From positions 1-64,000 of the forward strand of contig CAZZCG010000020.1 of NCBI GenBank assembly GCA_964653145.1: a stretch of DNA of 64,000 nt. The letters are read 5' to 3'. The notes below the pieces were generated by a model, which ran no database searches, was not told the DNA's origin, and was given only the letters and a program-made list of their open reading frames with translations. This DNA is from Pseudocalidococcus sp964653145. GTDB taxonomy: Bacteria; Cyanobacteriota; Cyanobacteriia; Thermosynechococcales; Thermosynechococcaceae. A program made the position numbers and the translations under genes. Positions 8,658-18,128 of this stretch are shown piece by piece (positions within the stretch are counted from its first letter, which is position 1; each line of letters starts with the position of its first letter).

Positions 8658-9683
8658 CTAGGGTAAACGCACCCCCAGGCCCCGAAAGTGATTCACCAGG
8701 CCATCTCCAATAGCTGTGGCCATGGACTGCCGAAAACTGGCCTGGGCCAAACGGGGAGCATCTTCTCGGCCACTGACAAACCCAACTTCCACTAACACGG
8801 CGGGCATGGTGCTTTGGCGGAGAACATAAAAATTAGCCCGTTTAACTCCCCGGTCACGCATGGGCAAACGATTGAGAATGCTCCGATGAATGGCCTGGGC
8901 CAGGGGCAAGCCAGTGGCGTAGTAGTAGGTTTCCACTCCATTCACATCGGCTCGGGTAAAGGCATTGGCATGGATACTGACAAAGGCCCGGGCCTGGACT
9001 TGAGACGCACGCAAAACCCGCGGTGCCAGGTCGAGATCCCGATCATCGGTGCGCGTCAAAACGGCCTGAATTCCGCGCTGTTGAAGGTTGTGAGCTAAGC
9101 GTTGGGAGATATCTAAGGTAACGAATTTTTCCTGAAGGCCATTAATTCCCACAGCGCCGGGATCGGGGCCGCCATGGCCGGGATCCACAGCAATGACAAT
9201 CCGGGCACGGGGGTAGGGTGGCGGATTAGGGACGGAAATTGCGATGGGCTTGGGATTTGCGGGTAACTCAGAAACACTTAAGAATTTAGGCAGTTGGACA
9301 AACCAGCGATTGGGAGCCAGGCCACGAACCCGCACTTCCTGGGAACGCATGTTAAACCTTGAACCCAACTCAATCACAATCCGAGTCATCTGGGGGGTAA
9401 ATTGCCCCACGCGCACTTCACGGACAAAATTGCCAATACTGCGTTGGGTTTTCGGCCGACCAAATTGGGTATTGGGCAAATCCACCACCAAGCGAGTTGG
9501 GTTGCTGATCAGCTGGACTCGGGGTCGAACCGTTCCCTCAGTTACAATCTCTAGGCGGCTCATGGCCGGATTAAACCGCCAATAATCTAGCTGATTTGCC
9601 AAACCAGGCCGGGCCCAGACAATCAACCCCAGACTGATGCTCCCCAGCCAAAACCAGCCAAATTTGAGATGCAGTTTCAGCAT
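8658..9683 (-). CDS. amiC: N-acetylmuramoyl-L-alanine amidase with AMIN domain
   Basis: Periplasmic peptidoglycan amidase that cleaves the bond between N-acetylmuramic acid and L-Ala, normally needed for cell separation. A signal peptide spans residues 1-29, ending AARPGLAN-like at the cleavage region. An AMIN domain (about 31-133) probably localises it to peptidoglycan or the septum, and the catalytic amidase_3 domain runs from 162 to 341. Zinc ligands are visible as DPGHGG (His170), Glu185 and SIHANA (His238), and the catalytic Glu is in LVEVGF (Glu299). Length and order are standard for the cyanobacterial AmiC type. The gene stands alone on the reverse strand. Confidence 0.93.
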   Translation of the reverse strand: MLKLHLKFGWFWLGSISLGLIVWARPGLANQLDYWRFNPAMSRLEIVTEGTVRPRVQLISNPTRLVVDLPNTQFGRPKTQRSIGNFVREVRVGQFTPQMTRIVIELGSRFNMRSQEVRVRGLAPNRWFVQLPKFLSVSELPANPKPIAISVPNPPPYPRARIVIAVDPGHGGPDPGAVGINGLQEKFVTLDISQRLAHNLQQRGIQAVLTRTDDRDLDLAPRVLRASQVQARAFVSIHANAFTRADVNGVETYYYATGLPLAQAIHRSILNRLPMRDRGVKRANFYVLRQSTMPAVLVEVGFVSGREDAPRLAQASFRQSMATAIGDGLVNHFRGLGVRLP

Positions 9684-9993
9684 TTAGCGGACTCCCCCCA
9701 CAACACGAACCACGGCTGACTGTTCTCCCTTGAACTTCCTAAAGCAACGTTGAATCATTAATGATTTATACAGAAAAACAAAATTTTAATGCAGTCACGA
9801 TCCCGCAAACGTTCATGCAGATTTGAGTCATTGAATCCTGGACAAGTTCAACCAGGCCAAAACTCCCAAACCTTGATCATTAGCCTTAGCCGACCGCAAC
9901 CAGAACCCGGGAGTTCCCAAAATCTTGATACAATGGCCCTATTAATTATCCTTATCAGGAGATAATAAGCACCGTTGTTCTGGAGGAAACCCC
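9684..9993. other. Divergent intergenic region amiC / mscS
   Basis: 310 bp without a gene. It must hold the amiC promoter (reverse) and the mscS promoter (forward). A good ribosome site, GGAGG, lies at 9981-9985 before the mscS ATG. I see no RNA gene, repeat array or clear operator. Confidence 0.6.
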
Positions 9994-11595
9994 ATGACCG
10001 AAACAATTGCAGTGGTGGCAGCAAAAGTCGGGATCATTTTTGGTTTAGCCTTGGCGATTGGCTGGATGTTCAGTATGGTCTTTCGCTGGATTGCTAGCTT
10101 TGGTCTTGAGCCCGGCCTGGTTAAACAACTGCAAATCGCTCAACGGCGGCTCATCATTGGTTGTCTAGCCCTAGCCACGGGATTAAGTTTTCTGGTCATT
10201 ATTGGCAACGTAGTTTTCTACAGTCAAGGGGGAGATATTGCCGATGAGATTTGGGATGCATTACGCGATGGAGTTCCCTTCAGGGTTTGGCAATATTTGG
10301 GACTGGGCCTGGCTCAGACGATTTTGGTAGCCATTGGGACTGGTCTGGGATTACTGCTCATTGATCAAGTCCTGGCCTGGGCCTGTAACTACACCAAAAA
10401 CATTGATGAAATTGAAGAAAATAACGACAGCATTGAGAAACTCTTTCAGGTTTTGCAGGGAACCATTACCGTAACCCTCTGGAGTACCGTTTTCATTAGT
10501 GGCAGCTATTTTCTTGGCTTTCCCGATGCTGTTTCTCGTTTTTTTGAAATTCTCTTAAGCATTTACATCATCGTCAACTTGGGTCGCATTTTGATGCAGT
10601 TTTCTGTGGTTACGATTGACAGTTTAGATTCAGCCAGTACGAAATATGTTCAGACCATAGCTTGGTTGCGCTACTACGAAAACTTACGCCATTTAGTTCC
10701 CAGCTTTAAGCGAACCTTGGAATTCATTATTTGGGTGGCGGTGGGCATCTTAGTCGTTGAACAAATTGACTTAATTTCCAATCTTTCTGAATACGGTTAT
10801 CGCATTGTTCGGATCATTGTCGTTGTCTTCTTGGCCCGGTTGCTTGTCGAGATTGCAAAGATTGCTATTTTCGAGGTGATGCTGAATCCCAGAGATCTCA
10901 CGCCCACTCAAACTAAACGGCGGCAAACCCTCTGTCCCCTATTCCAAAGTGTCGCCCGTTACGGAATCTACTTTGTTGCGGGGGTTTTTATTCTCGATGC
11001 CTTAACCATTGATCCCACACCTGTCCTTGCTGGCCTGGGGATTTTATCCTTGACCTTAGGGTTCGCAGTTAATAATTTGATTCAAGACTTTGTCAGTGGT
11101 TTCTTTATTCTTTTGGAAGGGTACTATTTAGTCGGTGAATTTGTCCAAACCCCAGATGCTAAGGGAATTGTTGAGTCCATTGATTTAAGAACGACTCGGA
11201 TTCGCGATTTACAAGGCCAGGTCAACATTATCCGTAATGGCCGGATGGAGCCAATTATCAATTTCTCTCGGGATTATCTGGTGGCTGTGGTGGATGTTGG
11301 GGTGGCCTATGAGTCGGATATGGAGCGGGTGCATCAAGTTCTGTTGTCCATGGAAGATCAGCTTAAAGCAGAGTATGGCGATCAGATTTTGGCACCGATG
11401 ACTGTGGTGGGCCCAACTAACTTTGGCGAGTCTGATTTGACCTTCAAAACCATTATTAAGGTTGAACCCAGCTTCTTTTTACGGGGCGGGATGGAAAACT
11501 ATATTCGCAGGCTGATTAAAACCACCTTTGACCGAGAAGGCATCGAAATTCCTTATCCACGGCGGGTGATTATCAGTAATTCTGCTCCTGCCTAG
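9994..11595 (+). CDS. MscS-family mechanosensitive channel
   Basis: A 533-residue membrane protein with several N-terminal helices (about 10-30, 50-72, 95-130, 155-205, 235-300), then the pore-lining MscS helix region GLGILSLTLGFAVNNLIQDFVSGFFILLE near 345-375 and a soluble beta/alpha C-terminal domain. It opens on membrane tension and releases solutes during hypo-osmotic shock; other ion-channel roles are possible in long MscS paralogues like this one. GGAGG sits 8 nt before the ATG. It is a single gene, convergent with the DUF760 gene. Confidence 0.92.
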   Translation: MTETIAVVAAKVGIIFGLALAIGWMFSMVFRWIASFGLEPGLVKQLQIAQRRLIIGCLALATGLSFLVIIGNVVFYSQGGDIADEIWDALRDGVPFRVWQYLGLGLAQTILVAIGTGLGLLLIDQVLAWACNYTKNIDEIEENNDSIEKLFQVLQGTITVTLWSTVFISGSYFLGFPDAVSRFFEILLSIYIIVNLGRILMQFSVVTIDSLDSASTKYVQTIAWLRYYENLRHLVPSFKRTLEFIIWVAVGILVVEQIDLISNLSEYGYRIVRIIVVVFLARLLVEIAKIAIFEVMLNPRDLTPTQTKRRQTLCPLFQSVARYGIYFVAGVFILDALTIDPTPVLAGLGILSLTLGFAVNNLIQDFVSGFFILLEGYYLVGEFVQTPDAKGIVESIDLRTTRIRDLQGQVNIIRNGRMEPIINFSRDYLVAVVDVGVAYESDMERVHQVLLSMEDQLKAEYGDQILAPMTVVGPTNFGESDLTFKTIIKVEPSFFLRGGMENYIRRLIKTTFDREGIEIPYPRRVIISNSAPA

Positions 11596-11723
11596 AAAAA
11601 CTTCGCACAACTTAGAATTGACCCGGTCTGGTAGGGACTAACCATCACTAGTTTTGAACTCTTGACCAGGCCCGGCTCTGAAAATTTCTCCAATGGCATT
11701 GGATAAAGCTTTGGAGGAGGAAC

Positions 11724-12077
11724 TTAGTCTTGAGTTTCCCCAGGCCCCATGGACAAAGAATTGGCAAACCCAGCCTCCAATTCCATCCGTTGTTCCATTT
11801 GCCGCAAAAAGTAGCCAGTCATCATCGCCGAAGCCAACAACCCCGCCAGATTATCCCGATCCGTGGTGATTTGGATATTAAAAGCTTCCGACGGCAATCC
11901 CCCCACCAGGCCCTGGACATTGTGGCTAATAATTTGCCGAATTTCTGGGCTAGCCGAGCGGGCCACGCGGGAGAGAACCTCTGGTGACTGGTTTTGGAGG
12001 TATTTCAAAAGGAGGTTGTTCGCGTTTTCCTCGGTGCTGCTGGCGAAGAACTCACTGTTGTCGGAATCAAAAACCAT
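11724..12077 (-). CDS. DUF760 family protein
   Basis: A 117-residue soluble protein with the helical pattern NNLLLKYLQNQSPEVLSRVA... typical of DUF760, a family found in cyanobacteria and plastids whose role is not known to me. ATG 12077 has a GGAAAGG ribosome site just upstream. The middle part (VGGLPSEAFNIQITTDRDNLAGLLAS) is the conserved core and the tail is acidic. It is convergent with mscS and 127 bp downstream of the menB stop on the same strand. Confidence 0.8.
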   Translation of the reverse strand: MVFDSDNSEFFASSTEENANNLLLKYLQNQSPEVLSRVARSASPEIRQIISHNVQGLVGGLPSEAFNIQITTDRDNLAGLLASAMMTGYFLRQMEQRMELEAGFANSLSMGPGETQD

Positions 12078-12204
12078 AGACCTTTCCGCTTAACTTCCCC
12101 CTATTTTGCCATCATTGTTAAGAGAATTACATTTCCCTGAAGGCGTGAAAACCGATCCAGAGCAACATGGTGCCGCCAAACGGACTTGGGGTCTGGGGTT
12201 TGAC

Positions 12205-13038
12205 CTAGGGGAGCCAGGGATAATCTTGAAAATTGGGAGCACGTTTCTCCAGAAAGGCGTTTTTTCCTTCTTGGGCTTCTTCAGTTAGGTAATAGAGTAA
12301 GGTGGCATTTCCGGCTAATTCCTGTAACCCGGCCTGGCCATCGCAGTCAGCATTGAAGGCGGATTTTAGACAGCGAATTGCCAGGGGGCTTTTTTGGAGA
12401 ATTTCCTCGGCCCACTGCACCCCTTCAGCTTCTAACTCGGCCACCGGAACTACACAATTCACCAGGCCCATCCCTAAGGCTTGCTCAGCATTGTATTGCC
12501 GACAGAGAAACCATATTTCCCGAGCTTTTTTTTGCCCCACCACCCGCGCCAGGTAACTCGCCCCAAACCCACCATCAAAACTGCCAACCTGGGGCCCCGT
12601 TTGCCCAAAAATCGCATTATCAGCGGCAATCGTTAAATCGCAAATCAAATGCAACACATGGCCACCTCCAATGGCATACCCGGCTACGAGGGCAATCACC
12701 ACCTTGGGCATGGTGCGGATGAGGCGTTGAAGATCTAAGACATTTAAACGTGGTATCCCAGCCCCATCCAGATAACCAGCTTGCCCGCGAATACTTTGAT
12801 CCCCCCCCGCACAAAACGCATATTTGCCATCGGTATGGGGCCCGGCTCCCGTAAGTAGAACCACACCAATTGCAGAGTCTTCGCGGGCATCGGTAAAGGC
12901 CTGGATCAGCTCAGAAACGGTTTGGGGGCGAAAGGCATTGCGTTTATGGGGGCGGTTAATCGTAATTTTGGCAATGCCCTGGGCTTTGTGGTAAAGAATG
13001 TCCTCGTATGTATTGACTGCTTGCCAGGCCAGGCCCAT
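12205..13038 (-). CDS. menB: 1,4-dihydroxy-2-naphthoyl-CoA synthase
   Basis: Crotonase-fold enzyme that closes the naphthalene ring of O-succinylbenzoyl-CoA in phylloquinone (vitamin K1) biosynthesis, needed for the photosystem I quinone. Family marks seen: ITINRPHKRNAFRP, CAGGDQSIRG, the oxyanion-hole segment AIGGGHVLHLICD, GPQVGSFDGGFGASYLAR and the C-terminal PNFQDYPWLP. ATG 13038 is preferred because GAGG lies 8 nt upstream and it gives the usual length (277 aa); in-frame ATGs at 13071 and 13065 would add an unconserved leader. Confidence 0.96.
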   Translation of the reverse strand: MGLAWQAVNTYEDILYHKAQGIAKITINRPHKRNAFRPQTVSELIQAFTDAREDSAIGVVLLTGAGPHTDGKYAFCAGGDQSIRGQAGYLDGAGIPRLNVLDLQRLIRTMPKVVIALVAGYAIGGGHVLHLICDLTIAADNAIFGQTGPQVGSFDGGFGASYLARVVGQKKAREIWFLCRQYNAEQALGMGLVNCVVPVAELEAEGVQWAEEILQKSPLAIRCLKSAFNADCDGQAGLQELAGNATLLYYLTEEAQEGKNAFLEKRAPNFQDYPWLP

Positions 13039-13180
13039 GTTTACCTCAGGGGATGCAACTGCCATGATCATAGCTAATGACGATCCCCGAAAAACCTAAT
13101 CAACCCCGCCCGCAACTCCATAGGCCAAGCCCCAGGAATCCCCCTATAATCAGCAAGTGACGTTACGCCAAGGTCAGCCT

Positions 13181-13543
13181 GTGTTTGTCCTCAGTGGTTA
13201 TGAATATTTCCTCGGCTTTCTGCTGATTTGTGGCCTGGTGCCGGTCATTGCCCTTGTTACATCTAAGCTTGTCCGTCCAAAATCCCAGGCCATGGCCCGA
13301 ATTACCACCTACGAGTCGGGGATGGAGCCCATTGGCGGGGCCTGGATCCAGTTCAATATTCGCTACTACATGTTTGCCCTAGTGTTTGTAATTTTCGATG
13401 TGGAGACGGTCTTTCTCTACCCCTGGGCCGTTGCCTTCCACCAATTGGGCGTGTTGGCGTTTATCGAAGCCTTAATCTTTATTGCCATTCTCATTGTTGG
13501 CCTGGCCTATGCCTGGAGAAAGGGAGCCTTAGAGTGGTCTTAA
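13181..13543 (+). CDS. ndhC: NAD(P)H-quinone oxidoreductase subunit 3
   Basis: Membrane subunit of the NDH-1 complexes (respiration, cyclic electron flow and CO2 uptake). GTG 13181 gives the standard FVLSGYEYFLGF start and 120 residues; AAGG lies about 9 nt upstream. Three helices and the conserved TTYESGMEPIGGAWIQFNIR loop and FDVETVFLYPWA segment are present, and the end is YAWRKGALEWS. It is followed 111 bp later by ndhJ; ndhK, which lies between them in many cyanobacteria, is absent here. Confidence 0.97.
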   Translation: MFVLSGYEYFLGFLLICGLVPVIALVTSKLVRPKSQAMARITTYESGMEPIGGAWIQFNIRYYMFALVFVIFDVETVFLYPWAVAFHQLGVLAFIEALIFIAILIVGLAYAWRKGALEWS

Positions 13544-13654
13544 CCTGCAACCAAGCTTAACCCTGGTGGCCCAGGCCTGAAGAAACCTTTATCTATTTCC
13601 CTAACTCGCTAATCCCATCAAATCGTAGCCCAAAGACTTTCAAGGAACGCCCCC

Positions 13655-14176
13655 ATGACCGATACAACCCCTGAAACCGCTCCCGAAGCTGCCATTGTCG
13701 AAGCCAGTCCCACCTCTAGGCTTTTAACCCAGGCCGGTTTAGCTCACGAATATCTGGGCCTGGATACCTCTGGCGTCCCCATGCTCAAAGTGGATCGGGA
13801 GAATCTCATTGCCGTATCCCAGGCCTTGGTGGCGGCGGGCTTTAACTATCTGATGTGTCAGGGGGGCTATGATGTGGGCCCTGGTCAGGAATTGGTTAGT
13901 TTTTATCACTTGGTCAAATTAACCGATGATGCCATCCAGCCCGAGGAAATCCGCGTCAAGGTCTTTCTGCCCCGAGATGATGCTCGCCTGCCTTCCGTCT
14001 ATTGGATTTGGAAAACCGCCGACTGGCAAGAACGGGAAACCTACGATATGTACGGGATTGTCTATGAAGGTCATCCCCACCTGAAACGCTTGCTGATGCC
14101 GGAGGACTGGGTCGGCTGGCCCTTGCGCAAGGACTACATCACCCCAGATTTTTACGAGCTTCAAGAGGCCTACTAA
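13655..14176 (+). CDS. ndhJ: NAD(P)H-quinone oxidoreductase subunit J
   Basis: Peripheral-arm subunit of NDH-1, homologous to the 30-kDa subunit of complex I. The 173-residue protein has a short Ala/Thr/Glu-rich N-terminus and then the conserved core, including VFLPRDDARLPSVYWIWK, ADWQERETYDMYGIVYEGHP and RLLMPEDWVGWPLRKDY. It lies directly after ndhC on the same strand and is presumably co-transcribed. There is no room for ndhK in the 111 bp between them. Confidence 0.97.
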   Translation: MTDTTPETAPEAAIVEASPTSRLLTQAGLAHEYLGLDTSGVPMLKVDRENLIAVSQALVAAGFNYLMCQGGYDVGPGQELVSFYHLVKLTDDAIQPEEIRVKVFLPRDDARLPSVYWIWKTADWQERETYDMYGIVYEGHPHLKRLLMPEDWVGWPLRKDYITPDFYELQEAY

Positions 14177-14411
14177 GGTCACTAGGTCTAGGAAAATCCT
14201 CATTTTGCATAGCCTTGAACTGGAAAAATACCTTCATTTTTGAGGGACGCGTTTTTCCTGTCTGAAACTCAGCAGGTTAAGGATTAGCCCACCCCCAGGG
14301 CATCAACAGACCATCAGAGCTAAGGGAATTTCCACGTCAGCCTCACAGGAATAAGGCTCAAGTTCAGCATGGTAGGAGTCTTGGGGGTGAACCATTTGGA
14401 GAAAATGTGAC

Positions 14412-15272
14412 CTAGGCCTCAGCTTGACGACTAAACAATACTGGGCACTCCGCATAAACTCGGACGTAGTCGGACATTGAGGTGCCCAAAAGTCGATCCA
14501 AATCCGGCAAGCTCTGGGCAATGGAGGGGCGGCGATCGGGAGAACCCAAGACAAGGAGGTCGGCATTGGCTTCCTTGGCAATTCGACAGACTTCTTCCCC
14601 TGGTTTTCCGGAACTGACAAAGCATTGGTAGGTAACACCTCGACGCTTAGCAGCGGCCACCGCTGGGGCAATGACTTCATCCTTTTCGGCTTCAGTGCTG
14701 GTTAAGGAGCCACGGCCTTTCAAATCCGGGTTGATATGGGTCAGGATCAACTTGCCACCCTTGATGTCCTGCACCAGATTGAGGGCTAAATCTAAGGAGG
14801 CCTGACTGGAGGCAGACTTGTTCAGGGCCACCATGATCCGGTTAATTTTTTGGACGTAAATTTCATCCTTCACGAGGAGCATGGGGCGGGCCGACAGTTG
14901 AAAGACGTACTGACTCACGGAATTAGCCAGAATGGACTGTAACCGCTTCAACCCCCGGGAGCCCATGATAATCAGATCGGTATTGAGTTCTTCCGCCACT
15001 CGACAAACCGTATCTTTGGGATCTCCCTCTCGCAGCATTGTATTCACGGCATTCACCTGCTGGGGACTGAGATGTAACCGCTCTACGGCCTGGGCTAAAA
15101 GCTTGACTCCCTCTTCCCGTTGAGCGGCCACTTCCTCTGCCACCACCTTGGGGGGAATGACATGAAGAACGGTAACCGTAGCCCCTTGGACAGCCGGGAG
15201 TTCCATCAGCGACTTTAGCATCAGTTCCGCCTGGCCAGTGCCGGAGTCCGCAAGCAAAATATTTTTGATCAT
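14412..15272 (-). CDS. Tandem universal stress protein (two USP domains)
   Basis: A 286-residue cytosolic protein made of two USP domains (about 1-140 and 143-282). Each ends in a nucleotide-binding loop: GSRGLKRLQSILANSVSQYV in the first and GSPDRRPSIAQ...LGTSMSDYV in the second. The glycine pattern G2xG9x(G/S) is better kept in the first domain, so the two halves may differ in ATP binding. Expected role: general stress survival, partner unknown. It is a single gene, convergent with ndhJ and divergent from the thioesterase gene. Confidence 0.92.
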   Translation of the reverse strand: MIKNILLADSGTGQAELMLKSLMELPAVQGATVTVLHVIPPKVVAEEVAAQREEGVKLLAQAVERLHLSPQQVNAVNTMLREGDPKDTVCRVAEELNTDLIIMGSRGLKRLQSILANSVSQYVFQLSARPMLLVKDEIYVQKINRIMVALNKSASSQASLDLALNLVQDIKGGKLILTHINPDLKGRGSLTSTEAEKDEVIAPAVAAAKRRGVTYQCFVSSGKPGEEVCRIAKEANADLLVLGSPDRRPSIAQSLPDLDRLLGTSMSDYVRVYAECPVLFSRQAEA

Positions 15273-15464
15273 GGTTTACCTCTACAGCCGTCTTTGCAAT
15301 TCAGTGGGGAATCGGGCAGTGGGAGTCAGTATGGAGGCGTGGCACCATCCATTTCATCCAAGTCCGATCTGCTCTATCCTGCTTTTAGCTTAGATCTTAA
15401 GGTGATTCCGACCAGGCCTCAGTGATTGATCCATAAAACTATACGGTTGTTCGCAATAAAGCCG

Positions 15465-15902
15465 ATGCAGACTCTAACACCTTCACCCTGGCTAGATTAT
15501 CCAATCCGAGTTCATCCTAGTCAGACGGATTACGCGGGCGTGGCCTGGCACGGCAGTTACTGGGCCTGGTTGGAGGAAGCCCGGATTGATTGTTTACGCC
15601 GAGGGGGCATTGAATTTGCGGATCTGGTTGAGTTGGGCTGTGATTTACCCGTCATTCACTTAGAGGCCCGGTACCTACAAGCCTTAAAATTTGGGGATGC
15701 GGCCCTAGTGCGGACTCGGTTTCAGGGCCAAGCAAAGATCCGGCTTTGTTTTGATCAGTGGGTCACTAGCCAAGACCGGCAAACCACCTATTTCCAGGCC
15801 CAGGTGCAATTGGTTCCCCTCAATCGCCAATCCGGAAAAATTTTACGACACCTCCCAGATGCCCTCCATCAAGCCTTTCAAACCATGGCCCGATGCTCCT
15901 AA
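15465..15902 (+). CDS. Hotdog-fold acyl-CoA thioesterase (YbgC/4HBT family)
   Basis: A 145-residue single hotdog domain. The segment SQTDYAGVAWHGSYWAWLEEARID matches the YbgC/FadM pattern in which the Asp of TDYAG acts in hydrolysis. ATG 15465 is chosen; an in-frame TTG 13 codons upstream would add an unconserved leader. The substrate cannot be named. Because cyanobacteria need a DHNA-CoA thioesterase for phylloquinone and menB is about 2.5 kb away, that substrate is a thought, not a call; the closer motif match is to general YbgC enzymes. Confidence 0.85.
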   Translation: MQTLTPSPWLDYPIRVHPSQTDYAGVAWHGSYWAWLEEARIDCLRRGGIEFADLVELGCDLPVIHLEARYLQALKFGDAALVRTRFQGQAKIRLCFDQWVTSQDRQTTYFQAQVQLVPLNRQSGKILRHLPDALHQAFQTMARCS

Positions 15903-16097
15903 AACCAGTTCTGCATTGATCCGCTCAAGGCTGTAGCACTCTACGGAGGGGGGTTTTGGGACACTTGACCATTGATAACTCAAGACAATACCCCAGCGGA
16001 AAAAGTCTCATGGTGGCAGCTACCTGGGCTTGGCAAAACCCGATTACAGTAAAAGAAACAGGTCTTGGCCTGGTTGGTGAATTCCGAGGATATGCCC

Positions 16098-17846
16098 ATG
16101 ACTGTGACCCAAACCAGGCCCCGTGATGTGCAGGTTACCGAAATCGGGACAAACACCACCGTTTTACGGTCTCGCACCTGGGATCGGCTTAAGTTTGAAA
16201 TCGAGTATGGTCGACAACAGGGAACCACCTCCAATTCCTACCTAATCCAGGCCGAGAAAACTGCCCTGATTGACCCCCCCGGTGAATCCTTTACAGACCT
16301 GTATTTAGCGGAACTAGCCCAACATATTTACCTCCAAAAGCTGGACTACATCGTTTTGGGGCATCTGAATTCCAACCGCTTAGCCACCATCAAAACCCTC
16401 CATCAACTTGCCCCCCAGGCCACGTTTGTTTGCTCTAAACCCGGTGCAGTTACCCTCAAAGCTGCCTTTGCCGACGACATTACTCCCATCCAAGTCTGGG
16501 TCTCCCGGAATGAAGCAATCCTAGACCTGGGCCTGGGACACCAGTTGCAATTTATTGCGGCCCCGACCCCCCGCTGGCCCGACGGCCTATTAACCTATGA
16601 TCCGCAAACCCGGATTTTATATACCGACAAATTCTTTGGTACCCATGTCTGTGGTGATGCGGTCTTGGACGAGGCCTGGAAAAAACTGGATCAGGATCGT
16701 CGCTATTACTTTGACTGCCTCCATGCTGCCCAATCTCGGCAAGTGGAAACCGTATTGGATAAAATTACTCCCCTTACTCCGAAAGTTTATGCCCCAGCAC
16801 ACGGTCCTATAGTCCGCTTCAGCCTCAGCCGCTTAAATCATGATTATCGAGAATGGTGTCAATCCCAGAAGGAGCAAGATACCACTGTTGCTTTACTCTA
16901 TGCGTCAGCCTATGGCAACACCGCCACCATGGCCCAGGCCCTAGCCAAGGGATTGGGCGACGCGGGTCTGAACGTTGAATCCATCAATTGTGAGGCCACA
17001 CCTCCCAGCGAAATTCAAACTATTGTCAGTGAGGCCGATGGTTTTTTAATCGGTTCTCCCACCCTTGGTGGTCACATGCCAACCCAGGTGCAAACGGCCC
17101 TTGGCCTGGTGCTTTCCCATGCGGCCAAAACCAAGCTGGCTGGGGTCTTTGGTTCCTATGGTTGGAGCGGGGAGGCCGTGGATGAAATTGAAAGTAAACT
17201 CCAGGATGCGGGCTATGCTCTGGGTTTTGAAACTCTGCGGGTCAAGTTTACCCCCACGGAAGCGGATCTCCAGGCCTGTGAAGCCGCCGGAACCGAGTTT
17301 GCCCAGACCCTAAAAAAAGCCCGGAAAAGCCGGACGGTGAGGCAACCGGTTTTATTGGATGTACAAGCGGATCGTACCGAACAGGCCGTAGGACGGGTGA
17401 TTGGCTCTCTCTGTGTTCTAACAACCCCCAGTCCCGATGCCAATGATCTAACCCAGGCCGAAGCAATTTTAGTCTCATGGGTGTCGCAAGCCTCCTTCAA
17501 TCCACCTGGGTTAACTGTGGCCCTGAAACGGGAATTTGCTGATGGTGCCTGCCAGATTGGGGATGGCTTTGTCTTAAATATTCTCAAAGAAGGCTTAAAT
17601 GTTCGGCGGAACTTTCAACAACCCCTCCCCCCTGGTCAAAGCCCCCTAGGCGAGTTGGAGCTGAGCGTTGCCAGTAATGGTTGTCCTGTAATCAGTCAGG
17701 GCCTAGCCTATTTAGAGTGTCAGGTGGAGTCCCGTTTAGAATGCGGAGATCATTGGTTAATTTACGCCGTGGTTCAGGCTGGACACTTACTCCAGGACAA
17801 TGGCTTAACCGCTATTCAGCATCGCAAATCAGGGCAGCAGTACTAA
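16098..17846 (+). CDS. flv1: Flavodiiron protein, non-canonical metal site (Flv1-like)
   Basis: A cyanobacterial class-C flavodiiron protein of 582 residues: lactamase-like domain (about 1-260), flavodoxin domain (about 275-420, starting VALLYASAYGNTA) and a C-terminal flavin reductase domain (about 440-575). These proteins reduce O2 to water in photosynthetic electron transport. The diiron site is changed: the usual HxExDH reads H89-L-N-S-N-R94, and the HWPD-type position is RWPD, as in Flv1/Flv2 proteins that work as partners of Flv3/Flv4. GAGG at 16086-16089 favours ATG 16098 over ATG 16092. Flv1 rather than Flv2 is my judgement from overall similarity. No partner gene is in the window. 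Confidence 0.88.
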   Translation: MTVTQTRPRDVQVTEIGTNTTVLRSRTWDRLKFEIEYGRQQGTTSNSYLIQAEKTALIDPPGESFTDLYLAELAQHIYLQKLDYIVLGHLNSNRLATIKTLHQLAPQATFVCSKPGAVTLKAAFADDITPIQVWVSRNEAILDLGLGHQLQFIAAPTPRWPDGLLTYDPQTRILYTDKFFGTHVCGDAVLDEAWKKLDQDRRYYFDCLHAAQSRQVETVLDKITPLTPKVYAPAHGPIVRFSLSRLNHDYREWCQSQKEQDTTVALLYASAYGNTATMAQALAKGLGDAGLNVESINCEATPPSEIQTIVSEADGFLIGSPTLGGHMPTQVQTALGLVLSHAAKTKLAGVFGSYGWSGEAVDEIESKLQDAGYALGFETLRVKFTPTEADLQACEAAGTEFAQTLKKARKSRTVRQPVLLDVQADRTEQAVGRVIGSLCVLTTPSPDANDLTQAEAILVSWVSQASFNPPGLTVALKREFADGACQIGDGFVLNILKEGLNVRRNFQQPLPPGQSPLGELELSVASNGCPVISQGLAYLECQVESRLECGDHWLIYAVVQAGHLLQDNGLTAIQHRKSGQQY

Positions 17847-18128
17847 AAACACCCCAACCACTGAGCTTTAACCTCCCTCACCAGGCCCCACCTATTGCCC
17901 CGCAGTCTATGATCAGTTCCCACCAAAGCTGAAGTCCCTAAAAGCACTTCCTATAAGGGCTTGCAGAATTTTTGTGCTTCCTGCCCCAGGGAAATGCCCC
18001 ACAGCTTTTTGCAACTGAAGGAAAGCCATCCACAACCCAGGCCTTAACCCTACTTGTCCCTGAGGGAATACCAGAGGCCGTCATAAATGGTTATTCTGGC
18101 CTAAAGCCATTGGTATTGGGGCAAGGCC

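Noticed and set aside
15465..15902. Calling the thioesterase the DHNA-CoA hydrolase of phylloquinone synthesis
   Set aside because: The motif fits the general YbgC family, and distance from menB is not evidence enough.
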